From positions 9,939,109-10,003,108 of the forward strand of contig CM069452.1 of assembly GCA_035610835.1 (NCBI GenBank): a stretch of 64,000 nucleotides of DNA, read 5' to 3'. Below the pieces are notes generated by a model. The model worked only from the letters and a program-made list of their open reading frames with translations, ran no database searches and was not told the DNA's origin. The DNA is from Ophiura sarsii. Lineage: Eukaryota; Echinodermata; Ophiuroidea; Amphilepidida; Ophiuridae. Each line of letters opens with the position of its first letter. Positions within the stretch are counted from its first letter, which is position 1. Below, piece by piece: positions 43,099 to 54,897 of this stretch. A program made the translations under genes and the position numbers.

Positions 43099-44418
43099 CT
43101 GGCAGCATCTCTGCTCAAAAATATGAGGAGTCCCATTACATTTTTCAGGACCCTTTAAGGACTGCAAAAACTAAATTTAAGGGGTCCCCCAGAAATATAA
43201 GGGGTCCTGAAATTTGAGCCTTTAAAAATGGTCAAACACCGATTTAGAGAAATTAGAGGTTCAGTTCAGCGCAGAGAGCTGGAAATTACTGCAGCCTTTT
43301 TGTTTAAGGAACGCATTTTCCCCATTTGATTTGAATCCCCTCGACGCTGCCTCGGTGCAAGATGTGCACCACATCTTCTCCCCATCTAACTCTGACCATT
43401 TAAATCGGTTCTTCCATCTAGACGTGTTATATGCTCTTATTTTCTTAGATGGAACGATCAGTGGCGTAACCAGCGGGGGGGGGGGGGCAGCCCCTGCCCC
43501 CACTTGGAACCCTTGCCCCCCCGCTTTCCCCCCCAAATGAAATCAAGTACGGCTGTAAATAAAATGTACAAACAAAGTACACACCAAATCCCCCCAATAA
43601 TGACATCGTGTCGGTTGAGATTGGCACTGTCGGTTCATTTGACGAAAGGAATCATGGAATTATGATGGTCAAAAGTACACATATGAAAAAAATTCGCGCG
43701 CTACGCGCGCATATGTCGACATTCGCATCTTGCACTCAAAAAAATGTATGAGCCCCCCCCATTTCAAGTCTCTGCCCCTTCTTGCCCCCCCCCCCCCCCC
43801 CAAATGAAAAAGTCTAGTTACGCCACTGGGAGCCATTGTTTACCTCGAATGGTCATGGATAAAGGTGTACAGCAGAAACGATGCATAGGGCCTATACGAA
43901 AATCGATTTACCGGAATTCGTGTTTCGCTGTTATTCAGTAGGCTGATACATTGTAGCTTACACAATGTTCACGCTCAGTCTTGTACAGAGATCGTTGAAT
44001 TTGAACTGAGTCTGTGACCCTCATTGCAAACATTCGCTAACACAGATCATACGCACACTAGCGTAAGAACTCATACCTATGTTGTGTCCATGTTATATTC
44101 AGTAGAAGATACTTATAGAATGTTTTGGAAATCGCTTGAAACTTTTGCGGAAGCAATTCGGAAGCGATTTAATGTGTTTAAAAACAGGATTTGCATTGTA
44201 TTTATCTTTTACGGACAATAACAAATTTACAATGTAGGAGATTGACAATTTTCAGAATGTCTTAAGGTTTCCCCGTCCATACATCGTCAGATTTAAGGGG
44301 TCCCTTCATGTTCGATTGGGACCCGTTAGTGCACTGAAGTTCAATATGTAAACTTACGCGTCCCACAAGAAAATGAGGGGTCCTAAGGACGCGGGGACGC
44401 GCAATAACGCGACCCTTG
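43099..44418 (-). mobile_element. hAT deletion derivative, copy 2 (carries a MITE)
   Basis: Same 0.94 kb sequence as 31810-32755, ending GCGACCCTTG. The flanking 8-mers CTGTACGA and CTGTACAC agree at six positions, a decayed target duplication. Minus strand 43261-43458 is open and encodes SRWKNRFKWSELDGEKMWCT and following, the zinc-finger-like fragment without the stop seen in copy 1. Interrupted by the MITE 43459-43828. Confidence 0.83.
43459..43828. mobile_element. hAT-type MITE inside hAT derivative copy 2
   Basis: Ends CAGTGGCGTAACCAG and CTAGTTACGCCACTG. Flanks GGAACGAT and GGAGCCAT. The uninterrupted sister copy reads GGAGCCAT once at the same place (near 32159), which proves the insertion and the 8-bp duplication; two bases of the left copy have since mutated. 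Confidence 0.9.
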
Positions 44419-44689
44419 CTGTACACTCAGTCAACTTCAAATAGTAAAACAAGAAGAGTCTTAAAAAAGACAAAACTCGCTTAGAGGGGGTTAAGTTCGA
44501 ATGCAAGCAGAAATAAAGGAAGCGTATCATGAAGAGAATTGCGTCATGCCAAAAAGGCCCTCTCTTTCTTGAATTTAAGTGTTCAAGATTTGTTTTTATA
44601 ATATATAATAAGAGTCATAGTTATATTGTACACGGTTGTTTACATACACAAACGCCACTGAACGTGGGGTGAGTTAAAGGTCTCAAATT

Positions 44690-44890
44690 GGAATATTTTG
44701 TATATAATTATGAATAGATTTATCACATCAAAGTCAACCAGAGGCAAAAACAACTAATTAATTCATGGATAATTAATAATTAATTAATGATTCATAAATA
44801 ATCAATTACGAGTAATTAATGATTGATTAATGATCAATAATAAAAGATTGATTATTAATTAATTTTTAATTAATAAGTGTTAAAGTGTTG
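44690..44890. repeat. ATTAA-rich repeat, copy 1
   Basis: ATCACATCAAAGTCAACCAG then AGGCAAAAACAACTAATTAA, leading into TTAATGATTAAT-type simple sequence. Confidence 0.75.
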
Positions 44891-45157
44891 GTAATTTATT
44901 GTTATCTAATATTTTTCGGAATTTGGGGCCCAACATATCTAGGGCCCAGGGCCCGGGTCCATCTGGCCCAATGGTAAGTCCGGCCCTGAGCACAAACAAC
45001 AAACAAAAAGCCCTGTAAATGTAAACAAAAGATTTGACACATTTTGATCACCCTGTATTTTTGTTTGACAATTAACCACGACCACCATGACTGGAAGGGC
45101 CTTGGCTTTGGATTCTAAAATCTTGAGTTCTATTCTTATTTAAATTTACTACGATAA

Positions 45158-45453
45158 GGGACGCACCCTTTGATTTTCAGGGGGGGGGGGGGGGGGGTAG
45201 GAAGTTGGGTTCGGGGGGTGAATTTTTTTTTTTTTTGCCACCGTAAGGGGTGAATTTTTTTTTTTTGCGCCGCCAAAGGCGGCGAATTTAAAATAAATAA
45301 ATGTATCCATTCATATTGAATTGGGTGGGGGTAGATTTCTTTTTTTACTCATCAGGGGGGGATTTTTTGTTGTTGTTGCCCACACAGAGGGTGAATTGTT
45401 TTTCTTCCAAAAACTTCCTACCCCCCCCCCCTGAAAATCTAATGGTGCGTCCC
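45158..45453. mobile_element. TAA-flanked G-rich MITE (PIF/Harbinger-type)
   Basis: Ends GGGACGCACC and GGTGCGTCCC are exact inverses, continuing through GATTTTCAGGGGG with two mismatches. TAA on both sides (45155-45157, 45454-45456). G- and T-runs inside. Confidence 0.85.
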
Positions 45454-45824
45454 TAACCTAGGATATATACAGTAAATTACATTTCGTTGTAATAATTCTT
45501 TTGTTACACTGTAAATATTTCCTAAGTCACCCTGTATAGGCCTATACTGGAATAAACATTTTATATTTTCTTTTTGTAAGAAAGCGCTGCAGAAAGATGC
45601 CCATATTATTTTGTGTGAAATGAATTATTGGCCTGGTAATTGCTGTGTAGACAGATGACTGGGACTTAGCAATACACTTTGGCAAGTGTTTCCATCAAAG
45701 GCACATGTAGTGTCAAATAGTGTGGATACCATTGTTACCTTTTGACAGGTATACACAAACATTTTATTCTTAGTTAATCAGTTAAATGAAAATAGGTTTT
45801 GTTAACGACATTGCCCATGAATAT

Positions 45825-46150
45825 TTTGTATCTAATTAAGAAAAGACGTATCACATCAAAGTCAACAAGGGACAAAAACAACTAATTAAGTAATGGCTAA
45901 TTAATTAATGATTAATTGATGATTAATTAAGTATCAATAATTAATGGTCAATAAATAATTATTGATTAATAAATCATTAATTAATTATTAATCCTTATTA
46001 ATCATCACTTCATTATTGAGTAATTAATGATTAATTAATGATTACTTAATGATTAATTAATAATAAATAATAAATAATGAATGATCAATAATTAAAAAAT
46101 AAATAAGCAATCATTAATTAATTTCTAATATAGTTATTAAGAATCAATTT
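45825..46150. repeat. ATTAA-rich repeat, copy 2
   Basis: Same entry sequence (ATCACATCAAAGTCAACAAG, GACAAAAACAACTAATTAAG) and a longer TTAATTAATGAT array. Confidence 0.75.
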
Positions 46151-46955
46151 ATTATTAATGAATAATGTTTAACTAACTTTTTACTAACTATTAAAAGATT
46201 TCAAATTAAACAGCAAGGCAACCTATTTAAACCTTACATAGCAAGGCCAGTATGATATACGGTATGCCAATTTTAAGTTAAGTTTAGTTAGCTCCAAATA
46301 TGTTTCTGTCAGCAAAGCAATACAATATGCCATTAACACCATTGCAGGTCAATATCTTGAAGGCTCTTTGACCCAGGCTTTGACCCCACATAATTGGACT
46401 GACTATTATATTATAAGTGCACAAACACGGTGATGTGGTCCTTGCATGTTATGAGTATATCTGCAAAATTGTGAAAAGGTTGTGTATGGATAATTGGAAA
46501 TAGTTATAATCAGTTGTTATGATTGGTTGACAGGTTTGTTTGTTAACTTTGTATGGGTGAAAGTGTGAACAAATGAAACCAAGGGTACTTGACGGTTTAG
46601 GTGGCATTATTTTAACACTATACCTAGAGAACCAAATGCAATATATCCAATGATGTGACCTTGCCAGAAAATAAGTTGATCTCTGCAACGAGCGTGCTGA
46701 ACTTGTACCAGTACAGGTTTGTACAAGTAGAAACAAAACTCACTTCGCGAGAAAAAGGTCTAGGGTCGCTTTTTTACGTCATATTTTGGTTGAATAATCA
46801 TATAATAGCAAAATGTGTTCTGTTTATGTTTATCTGCGACATAAGCGCATACAAATTACTCGCATATATTTAAATATTATAAGATGTGTTCTTGTGTAGT
46901 ATCAAAAAAATTAGATAAAACAAATTGACCGGCTGACCCAGATGTTAGCACTTAA

Positions 46956-47354
46956 AGGGACACTAAGAGATGTGTTGGAGGCAGCGCCCTCAATTATGAT
47001 AAAAACTGAGATTAGTTTATTTTTATAATTGTATTACATGTATGAACTTACACCTATAAGGATTAAGAAAAATCAGCTCTCTTTGTACAAGAAAACGTCG
47101 ATTCAAAAAATGCTTATCCCGCGGGACCAGCATTTTACGTCCGACAGTATCCCCGTGCAGTACGCGTGATACATAACGCGAACTATATATGCATAGAGGG
47201 CGTTTTTCAATAAATAGCGATGATATTGTTTTAATCTGGTTTTGCTGTGTTTTTTGTTAGTAGAAACAACAATAATGGCGATTTTTAATGTTCATCTTGA
47301 ATTCTGAAGTAAATTTTTAAACATTTAAACTTTTCAACACCACTTAATGTCCCT
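46956..47354. mobile_element. TTAA-flanked element with AGGGACA ends
   Basis: AGGGACACTAAG at the left and CTTAATGTCCCT at the right, each bordered by TTAA (46952-46955 and 47355-47358). The inversion extends about 25 bp imperfectly. TTAA plus AG-starting ends suggests Kolobok or piggyBac; not resolvable here. Confidence 0.72.
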
Positions 47355-48528
47355 TTAATACAGGGCAAGTCAACTTTTTTTTTGCCTTATCATGGTGTGA
47401 ATGTATAGCACTTACTCTGCAAACCAACTCTGTAGCGGGTTTTAGTAATCACTTCACACCTCAGGCAAACTTATGTGTATGGATGAGTCTTAAGCTAAAT
47501 AGCACTCTGTTAAGGTGGGTAAAATTAGTACATGTGACAGCTGCAGAACTGTTAATTACACAAATCATGAATCTGAAAAACTCCGGCAAAATTGAATGGA
47601 CACACTCAAGGCAACTTGAACACACATATGGTAACCTGTACTGATCAAGTCTATATATACTACACAAATATCAAATCTTTTTTTAATTCTCCATATATTT
47701 AACTGGTCACAGATTGTGCATGGTAATTTTAATCTAGATCATGGTCAACTTGAATATCCTAGCTAAGACCCTGATATCAAAACTTTGAGCCTTACATTTT
47801 TTCCATATTTAATGAATGTGTGTGATATCAGTTTGTGCCTACTGTATCCTAATAGGTCACATCGTACCGGGTTAATATTCCTGGTCATAATCTAATTCTT
47901 GCTCTCTAAGGCATGGTAAAGTAATATTGGCCAACAATAAACAACATTCTTTTAACAATTTGTGTAAAAAAACATTTCATTAATACAAGTACATAATAAA
48001 CTCATAATTGCATGTGTAAAGTTCCATGTAGTGAATATCTTGTCAGAACTAACAAGCTCACAACAATCAATCAATTACTTGACTTGTACGCTCAAGGTTA
48101 TGATTTCAGCTCTAGAGACACCTTGTTTACAGTGGAAAAATTGGACATATTCAACCTGTACATGATTCATGTACCTGAAAACAGACACTACTTAAACATG
48201 TTAAATACCCTACTCAAAAACAAAAAATCCACATACAATTTATACCAGAGAAAATTAAGTGATAGAGTAATTACAAACTTAGCCAGATCTACCACCAGAC
48301 AAGGGCAGAAGCAGTGATGACAGACAGATATGTCTGGCCAAAAATCCTGTAAATGTACACACTTAAAAAATAAGTAGTTAATAATGATTCCTTGTCAAGG
48401 TTCAACTATGGACCAACTGAAAGAAGGGTTAAATATGACATTTTCCAGTTAAGTGTGTATTTATTTATTATGGTCTGTAACTTAATACCAGCCTGTTTTA
48501 TGGAGTGTACCTGTCCAGTCTGTTGGTA

Positions 48529-48734
48529 CTGTAAAACAAGTTAATTTCGCGAGCAATTTAATTTCGCGAATTTCGCGAGAGGCTCAAATTCGCGAAATTA
48601 TATTGCCGCGAATTAATGTGTGTAAAGATGACACTAGTGGTAGAAATTTTAGATTCGCGAAATTAAGTTACCGCGATACTAGTGATGATTAGCAATTCGC
48701 GAAAAATATGCCACGAAATTAACTTGTTTTACAG
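48529..48734. mobile_element. TCGCGAA-rich MITE, TA target
   Basis: CTGTAAAACAAGTTAATTTC at both ends in inverted orientation, with TA on each side. The 206-bp interior carries many copies of the palindromic TTCGCGAA core. Non-coding. Confidence 0.85.
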
Positions 48735-49006
48735 TATTGAAATCATAACAACTTGGTGAGCCCTCATTACTCAAGTTTGACACAGTGGGACTATTGCCTG
48801 GGTAGGCGTACAAATAAATTGTTCCATTCGTGCCCTCACGGGCACTCATGGAACAACATTTACATGTACAATAATCCCTTGCTGGCTATTCCCCTAGTCA
48901 TTGGGAGAAGTTATAAAAAGCAATCTTTTTGATATTTTTTGACTTCCAGTCCCATTCTTTTATATGATTGTCAAATGCTGTATGAATTTAAGCTACGTAG
49001 GTTCCT

Positions 49007-49737
49007 CATTTATTTATTTATTTATTTATTTATTTATTTGAACATACGCTTTTAAAACAGCGGCACCCGTCTATCCGACGGTGCGTTCATATACAGAAAA
49101 TCACAAGATTAATACACAATTATATACACAAATTACAAAGTTTTACCATGAGATAGATACATATTATATACAGACACAAAGTCAATCATACAAAATTGAT
49201 CTGAAATTATGTCAGGCACACGTGGAAAATGGCACTATACATGTATATACATGAACAAATATATTAAATTCAATCGTCATTGTTTGCGCATTTCGTCTCT
49301 AATCGTGCCTTCCATGCACGCTTGGAGAAGGACTTACAAAATTTGTCAAATACATGATAAAAGTCGTTAACATTGCTTATATTACAAAATGTGGTGTATG
49401 TACTACCTAGCATTAATTTATATTTTACATCAAGATCGCTAGAGATAAATAGCACCCATACATCAATGCCATTTAAGTCAATTAGAGCCTTTTCTAGATT
49501 ATTATATTCATTAGTTCTTATAGCATTAAGTGACATGCAAGTGAAAAGAAAGTGTTTTGTATCCTCAACACCATTATTACATAATTGACAGGTGCCATTA
49601 TTATCAGGGGTCCATTTACTCACTTTGGACTCTAATGGTAGTGTATTTGAACGAATCTTGAATTTAAGACAAGCCCCATAAAAATCAATGTTATCTAACA
49701 AGTATGTCTCCATGCCTGGAGTGTACTTAATACTCAA
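49007..49737 (-). mobile_element. LINE 3' end with zinc-knuckle tail
   Basis: Minus-strand ORF 49270-49737 contains CQLCNNGVEDTKHFLFTC (C-x2-C-x8-H-x4-C), the zinc-finger found after RT in several LINE clades, followed by an acidic helical region and a stop. The 3' UTR runs to a (AAAT)n tail at 49007-49039. Truncated upstream at about 49740; no RT motifs remain. Confidence 0.8.
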
Positions 49738-49739
49738 AT

Positions 49740-52650
49740 AATCTGTAATCTGTCAGTGGGGATTTTTTTAGCTTAGGCTAAAAAAATAAACCTGTGCTGC
49801 AAACTCAAACGACCCATAATTTCTATATGTGTGGTTAGTTTTCTGTTTGTGTGTACTGTGGGTGTACTCCCGCAATGTACCTCTTGTCAGTAGGGGTGTA
49901 CATTTGTTTAAATGTTAGCTTTTGACATTCAAAAAAAAAAGATTTTGACATTTTTTAAACAATTTAGAAAAATGAAAGATGTTCTAAAATTTTCAAGTTT
50001 CAATATTTCCATGAAAACAAATTCATTTTTTAAAAAAAAAATCATTTTTTTAAATTTTAAGTTAATTTAAAGTGATTTTTTCATTTTTTTCCACTTTTTT
50101 CACTTTTTAGCAATTTGGGAATTTTTCACTCAAAATTATTTTTGGGTCAAAAAAGTGATTTTTTTAAAATTTTCTCAAGAAATCAACATTTTTTGTCAAA
50201 ATTGATGAAAAATTTGCATTCTCTGACCTATTTCCTTTCCAAAAATGTATACATTTGAGTCATAGATCAATAATTACAGCACTCGCATAATTCAAAAAGT
50301 CACTTTCTTGAGTCCACCCCTTAAAATAAAATTTAGACAAGGTAGATTAATCAATCAATAACACGATAATTGTATATTTTTAAGACATTCTCTCGTCTTT
50401 TTATATAATAGTATATTCTTTTTACTTCAATGAAAAGTAATGATGCCAAAAGTGCATTTGTACGCGACCTGTGAAATTAGAATATCAAAATGGTGGCTAT
50501 TTTAACATATTTCAGCAATAGCCGTGATATTATATTCTAGCAACCAAAAGTATTAGGACACTTGGTTATGGTGTCAAAATCATCCCATATATTCAATTTG
50601 GAGTGTAATAGTTCACTACGAGTTAAACAAATGTGTTGTTGAATCTCTTCTCATTAATAAATTCATGTTACCTACAACATCGGCTAATTCAATTCCATGG
50701 AATGGAATTGAAGAAAACATTGAGGGCGCTCTATTTAGTGACGCACTGCCGTAATTTTTTTACACGGTGATTCATTAAGTGACGGAAGTCCGTCGCCCGA
50801 CGGAATACGAACAAAAATCACTATTCAATAGAGGGCGGGCTTGGGAACGGGACGGCTTTCCAAGGGAACGGCCTCACGTCACAGTAATTTTCAGAAATCA
50901 TAAAAAGCCGATTTTGCCGATTTTAAACAACGAAATAACTCTCTTATCACAGAGATAACCGTTACAAAGGCATCACTTCTGAATACTATAGGGCTTATAT
51001 TTAATGTAAAAATTATCACACTTAGTCTAAAAATTCTATACAATGGTGTAACCTCGTCTAGAAAATGGTGGTCTCATCGAAGCAAACCGGTCAAAAAAGA
51101 CATAATTTTAGCTTGTGTCGTGTGATGTTGCGGTCAAAGGTTAGATTAAATCATCGAACTGGATGTCACAAGGAGTTCTGGTACCTTATGCTGCCTTCAA
51201 CTCGACGAATAGTTACTTTTTATGCAGATAATTGGGGGGTAAAAGGCAAAAATTCAATCATTGCGAAAATTGACGGGTATACGTTACCTTGGTTAGATAA
51301 TAATGTCCAGAGAATACGTAATATGGTTCAAACCTCATGATTTTATTAAAATTCCGATATTTCGGCCATAGGCCTTTATCAAGGTAGAAATTAGCGATGT
51401 GACTTGGCGAAGCTAAATAAACAGAAGAACGCGGGTGCAATTTTGGGCGAGTGCGTGCGCGCGTACAAAAACGGCGCGGAAAACTAAAACGCGGCAAAAG
51501 CGGATAAGAACGCGGGCGTGTATAAGGAAAACGAAAACGCGGCAAATGCGGGCCGGGTTTATGTATAACCGTCGTTTTAGAGCGCCCTCAATTGAAACGG
51601 GCCCCGTTCTACAGCTGACTGATTATGAGATGTGGCTAGTCAAGATCCCACACACAATGGCAATAGGAATGGTGCCAGAACATAAACCTGTAGAACTCCA
51701 GTGACACTGACTTTAAGCTTAACCCTTACGGCCCTGAATGCTAAAAATACTACTCTATATTGACCAAAAATGTAATCGTCATAAAAAATGGGTCTCTGGA
51801 TGATGGGAATAGATCCTAATGTTACTGGTAAATAAACCTTTTTTGATTTCAAGACGCCGATCGTAAAATTTACCGGCAGTGCAGTTTCCATTGCAACCAC
51901 CATTTATTTCCAAATTTGAATCTCATTTGACCTATTTTTCAAGTATTTGGACATTTACATGTACGTACCAACATTATAACATGGTTTATTAATTCTCACT
52001 GAGTAACAATATTTGTTAAATAATGAAAAGGTGGAATTTTGACCTAATTTTGTGGAAAATGGCCTATTTTGGCTGACACATCATTTTCAAAAGGTCATAG
52101 GTCAAAAACTATTTTTCGACGATCAAAGTTGTGATTAACTTTTTTGTTCTAAACACTCAGCCCAACAATATACATGTAGTATACTTCTTGGGGTCAATAG
52201 CCTGTTTAATTTAGTTTTACCAGGTTAAATTTAGATTTGGACGTCCCATTGAAACACATGGGACCTTTGACCCTAAATCGAGGTCAAAGGTCACATTGGC
52301 AAGGATGTCCACCTAAGTTGTATTAATCAAAGTTTAAGGAACATTTTGGTATATAACTCCCTGAGCCAGTAGACCGGGACCGAAAAAAACATGTGTGCTA
52401 CCTAGCAGCTATTACTATACATCATAAATATTAATTAGCTAATCGCGGTTTCCTATTGGTCTGTTCGGTTAGCTAGGCACTTCAGTATTTAGCCTACTTC
52501 CTCGCGTACGGGAAAGACGCAGACGCGGGGGAAAATAAGAGTAATACCGCACCCCTATGAGGCTACTTCCGCACCTTAGTCTCATCACCTGAACGAAACA
52601 CTTCAATAAACGTATACACGTCACATTGTATAGAACTTTGCATTCTGGCG
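49740..52650. other. No gene recognised; A/T- and purine-rich sequence
   Basis: T/A-runs at 49930-50200. A purine-rich block at 51420-51560 repeats AACGCGGCAAA and GAACGCGGG. A hairpin-bearing motif at 51350-51395 is described in the findings. The 91-codon ORF at 51065 is not recognised. Confidence 0.55.
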
Positions 52651-52679
52651 ACGAGCATGGTTTTTCTGTTGTTGTCATA

Positions 52680-54036
52680 ATGGCGTCGTCTGCTGCTGGT
52701 CGTTTCGCGGAACTGTCAGAGACGGATTTGCAAACTATTGTTGATGGAAAAGACGCAAAACAAACAAAAGCTGTTATACAGAAAGCAGAACGCATCTTCT
52801 CCACGTATTGTAACACCAAGGATCTCAACCTTGTTGAAGCTGAGCAGCTTGAAACTCGTGATTTATGCATCATACTGCGTAAATTCTACGCCGAGATCCG
52901 TACCAAAGGAAGTGAATTCTACGCTAAGAAATCAATGCAAACAATACGGTACGGCCTACAGCGTCATTTCTTTAAATTACGTCAATTTGACATTGTGAAT
53001 GATTCTTCCTTTCAAGATGCAAACGAGATGTTTACCGCAATGATGGTGAAACTTAAAGACGAAGGAAAGGGTGCAGTAAAGCATAAAGAGCCAATTCAAC
53101 CAGAGGATATGGTAAAAATCCGTTCGAGTGAGGCACTTGATCAACACACCCCAAGCGGTCTTCAGAACAAGGTGTTCATTGATATCATGTTGCATAAGAG
53201 GGAGAGAGAATCTGCGTGAGATGGAAAGGAATGAGTTTGAAATCAAACGCGATGCCAACAATCGGCGCTATGTAACGAGGGTTCGTGACAGGCTTACTAA
53301 GAATCACCGCTTGGATGATGACGGCAGTCAGGCCGGAGTGATGTACGATACACCACAGGACCCGGACAATTGCCCTGTGAATTCTTTGGAAAAGTGTGCA
53401 ATGCGTCTTAATCCAAATTGTGACGCCTTTTGGCAACGACCAAAGCAACCTAACCAAGTGAAAGATGATGATGTCTGGTACGACAATGTCCCTGTTGGGA
53501 AGAATAAGCTGTACAACAAAATGAAGGAGATTTCGGTGCAAGCGAACACTTCGTAGGTGTACACAATCACTGTCTACGCGCCACAAATGTTTCTCTTCTT
53601 GACGCGGCTGGTTTTGAGGCTCGTCATATTATGAGTGTTACTGGCCACAAATCAGAAGCTAGCATTCGTAGCTATAGCCGCATAGGAATTAACAAAAAGA
53701 GAAAGATGAGCGCTGCCCTTTCAACAAATGCATATATGCTGTATAAGTGGTGAAAATATGGATCTCCAAATAAACCGCGATCAAACAGTAAGCTTAGGAT
53801 TAGGCCCACAACAGACAGCTGGTAGGTCTGATGCAAATGATAGGCCAAGTACATCTGGATCTGGGTCAGCAACCATGCATGAGCCACCGTCTACATCAGT
53901 GACAGAATTGGCTACGAGTATCTTGTCCAGTTCACAGGAGACACATTCGCCCACTTCAGTAGGCCTCAACATCGGCGTATCGCGTCAATTTCACCAGAGT
54001 CAGAAGGCAGCTACTTTCAGTTTTTCACAATTGTAA
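52680..54036 (+). pseudogene. Crypton-like tyrosine recombinase, frameshifted
   Basis: Three consecutive reading frames make one protein: 52680-53219, about 53190-53556 and 53553-53753, with a possible tail in 53728-54036. The first part (RFAELSETDLQTI, LRKFYAEIR) matches the N-terminal helical domain found in DUF3504/Crypton-derived proteins (KCTD1, QRICH1, ZMYM relatives). The middle carries GRENLREM with a candidate first catalytic Arg and DPDNCPVNSLEKC. The last part has NHCLRAT (the H-x-x-R motif), AGFEARHIMSVTGHKSE (the Gly-His motif) and SIRSY with the candidate nucleophilic Tyr. All catalytic landmarks remain, but two frameshifts make it inactive as written, unless they are assembly errors. 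No element ends were identified. It could instead be a host gene derived from Crypton, but intronless frameshifted structure argues for a mobile element. Confidence 0.82.
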
Positions 54037-54430
54037 CGTGAACATAATATAACTCCTAAACTGGCTTAGTTAGGGAGTGTTCAGAAATACTTTGGTGGGC
54101 GGGGGTTTGGCCAACAAAAAATTATCGGTGTCTAAACTTTTTGACCCCCCTTTACAAATTGACAAACAATTCGTTCCCATTGAAAAGCACGTCCAACGAT
54201 TACGCAGGACTCTGTGGTGTAGTACCAGTTCCAGTTACTCGATACGCTATTAGCAAGAACATGAAGAAAGCATTCCAATTTTCGTGGCTATAGTATTAGT
54301 AGGTAAAGCACACTAAAATTTCAAATATATTGGAATTCAACAAAACAGGTGTCATTTTAAAGATATTGGTAAAAGATCTAGTTTGGTACAAGAATCATGT
54401 TAAAATAGAGTAATTCCATGACATAAATTG

Positions 54431-54737
54431 CCCGCTTAGGAGCGCTATTAATTCGGTCTGGTAAACCTATTGTTATCAATTACTACGAGAGGGTTGCCTG
54501 GTTGTTTTAAATTCGGGGTGTGAATAGCGATACTTCTTGCTAACTGCATGGGTGAGTTTCCATTATGTTGCAAATTACATCCACGCTCATGCGTTTAAAC
54601 TACTTAACGGGCGTTGCAATACAGCCGGTTGGTTTCACACGAGAATTATGTCATATAGCAACCAGCTTTGATAGAAGGCGGATATTTAAATTTGTTGCCG
54701 GTTTTTAGGGCACCAAATTATAGCGCTGCTAAGCGGG
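54431..54737. mobile_element. CCCGCTTAG MITE, copy A
   Basis: Ends CCCGCTTAGGAGCGCTATTA and TATAGCGCTGCTAAGCGGG are inverted over about 22 bp. Homology with copy B (62986-63274, opposite orientation) is about 90% and continues outside into ATGACATAAATT and CCTTGTA, so the true element is a little longer (about 54417-54752). Confidence 0.85.
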
Positions 54738-54897
54738 CCTTGTAGCGTAATGGTTCTGGTGATATGGCCATCTGAAAATCTCCAAAAGTAGTCGAAAACC
54801 TGCCACGTAATGCCATTTTGAGCCACAAATGTATTTATGTCAATGTTGAACCTCTTTATTTTAATAACTATGTTCTTATAATGACTTAAAAAACGTT

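Noticed and set aside
45043..45545. Two CACCCTGTAT motifs as ends of one element
   Set aside because: Direct, not inverted, and the TAA-flanked MITE between them has its own clear ends.
48012..48317. 101-codon ORF
   Set aside because: Not recognised; no neighbours or motifs. It could be a LINE remnant but nothing supports that.
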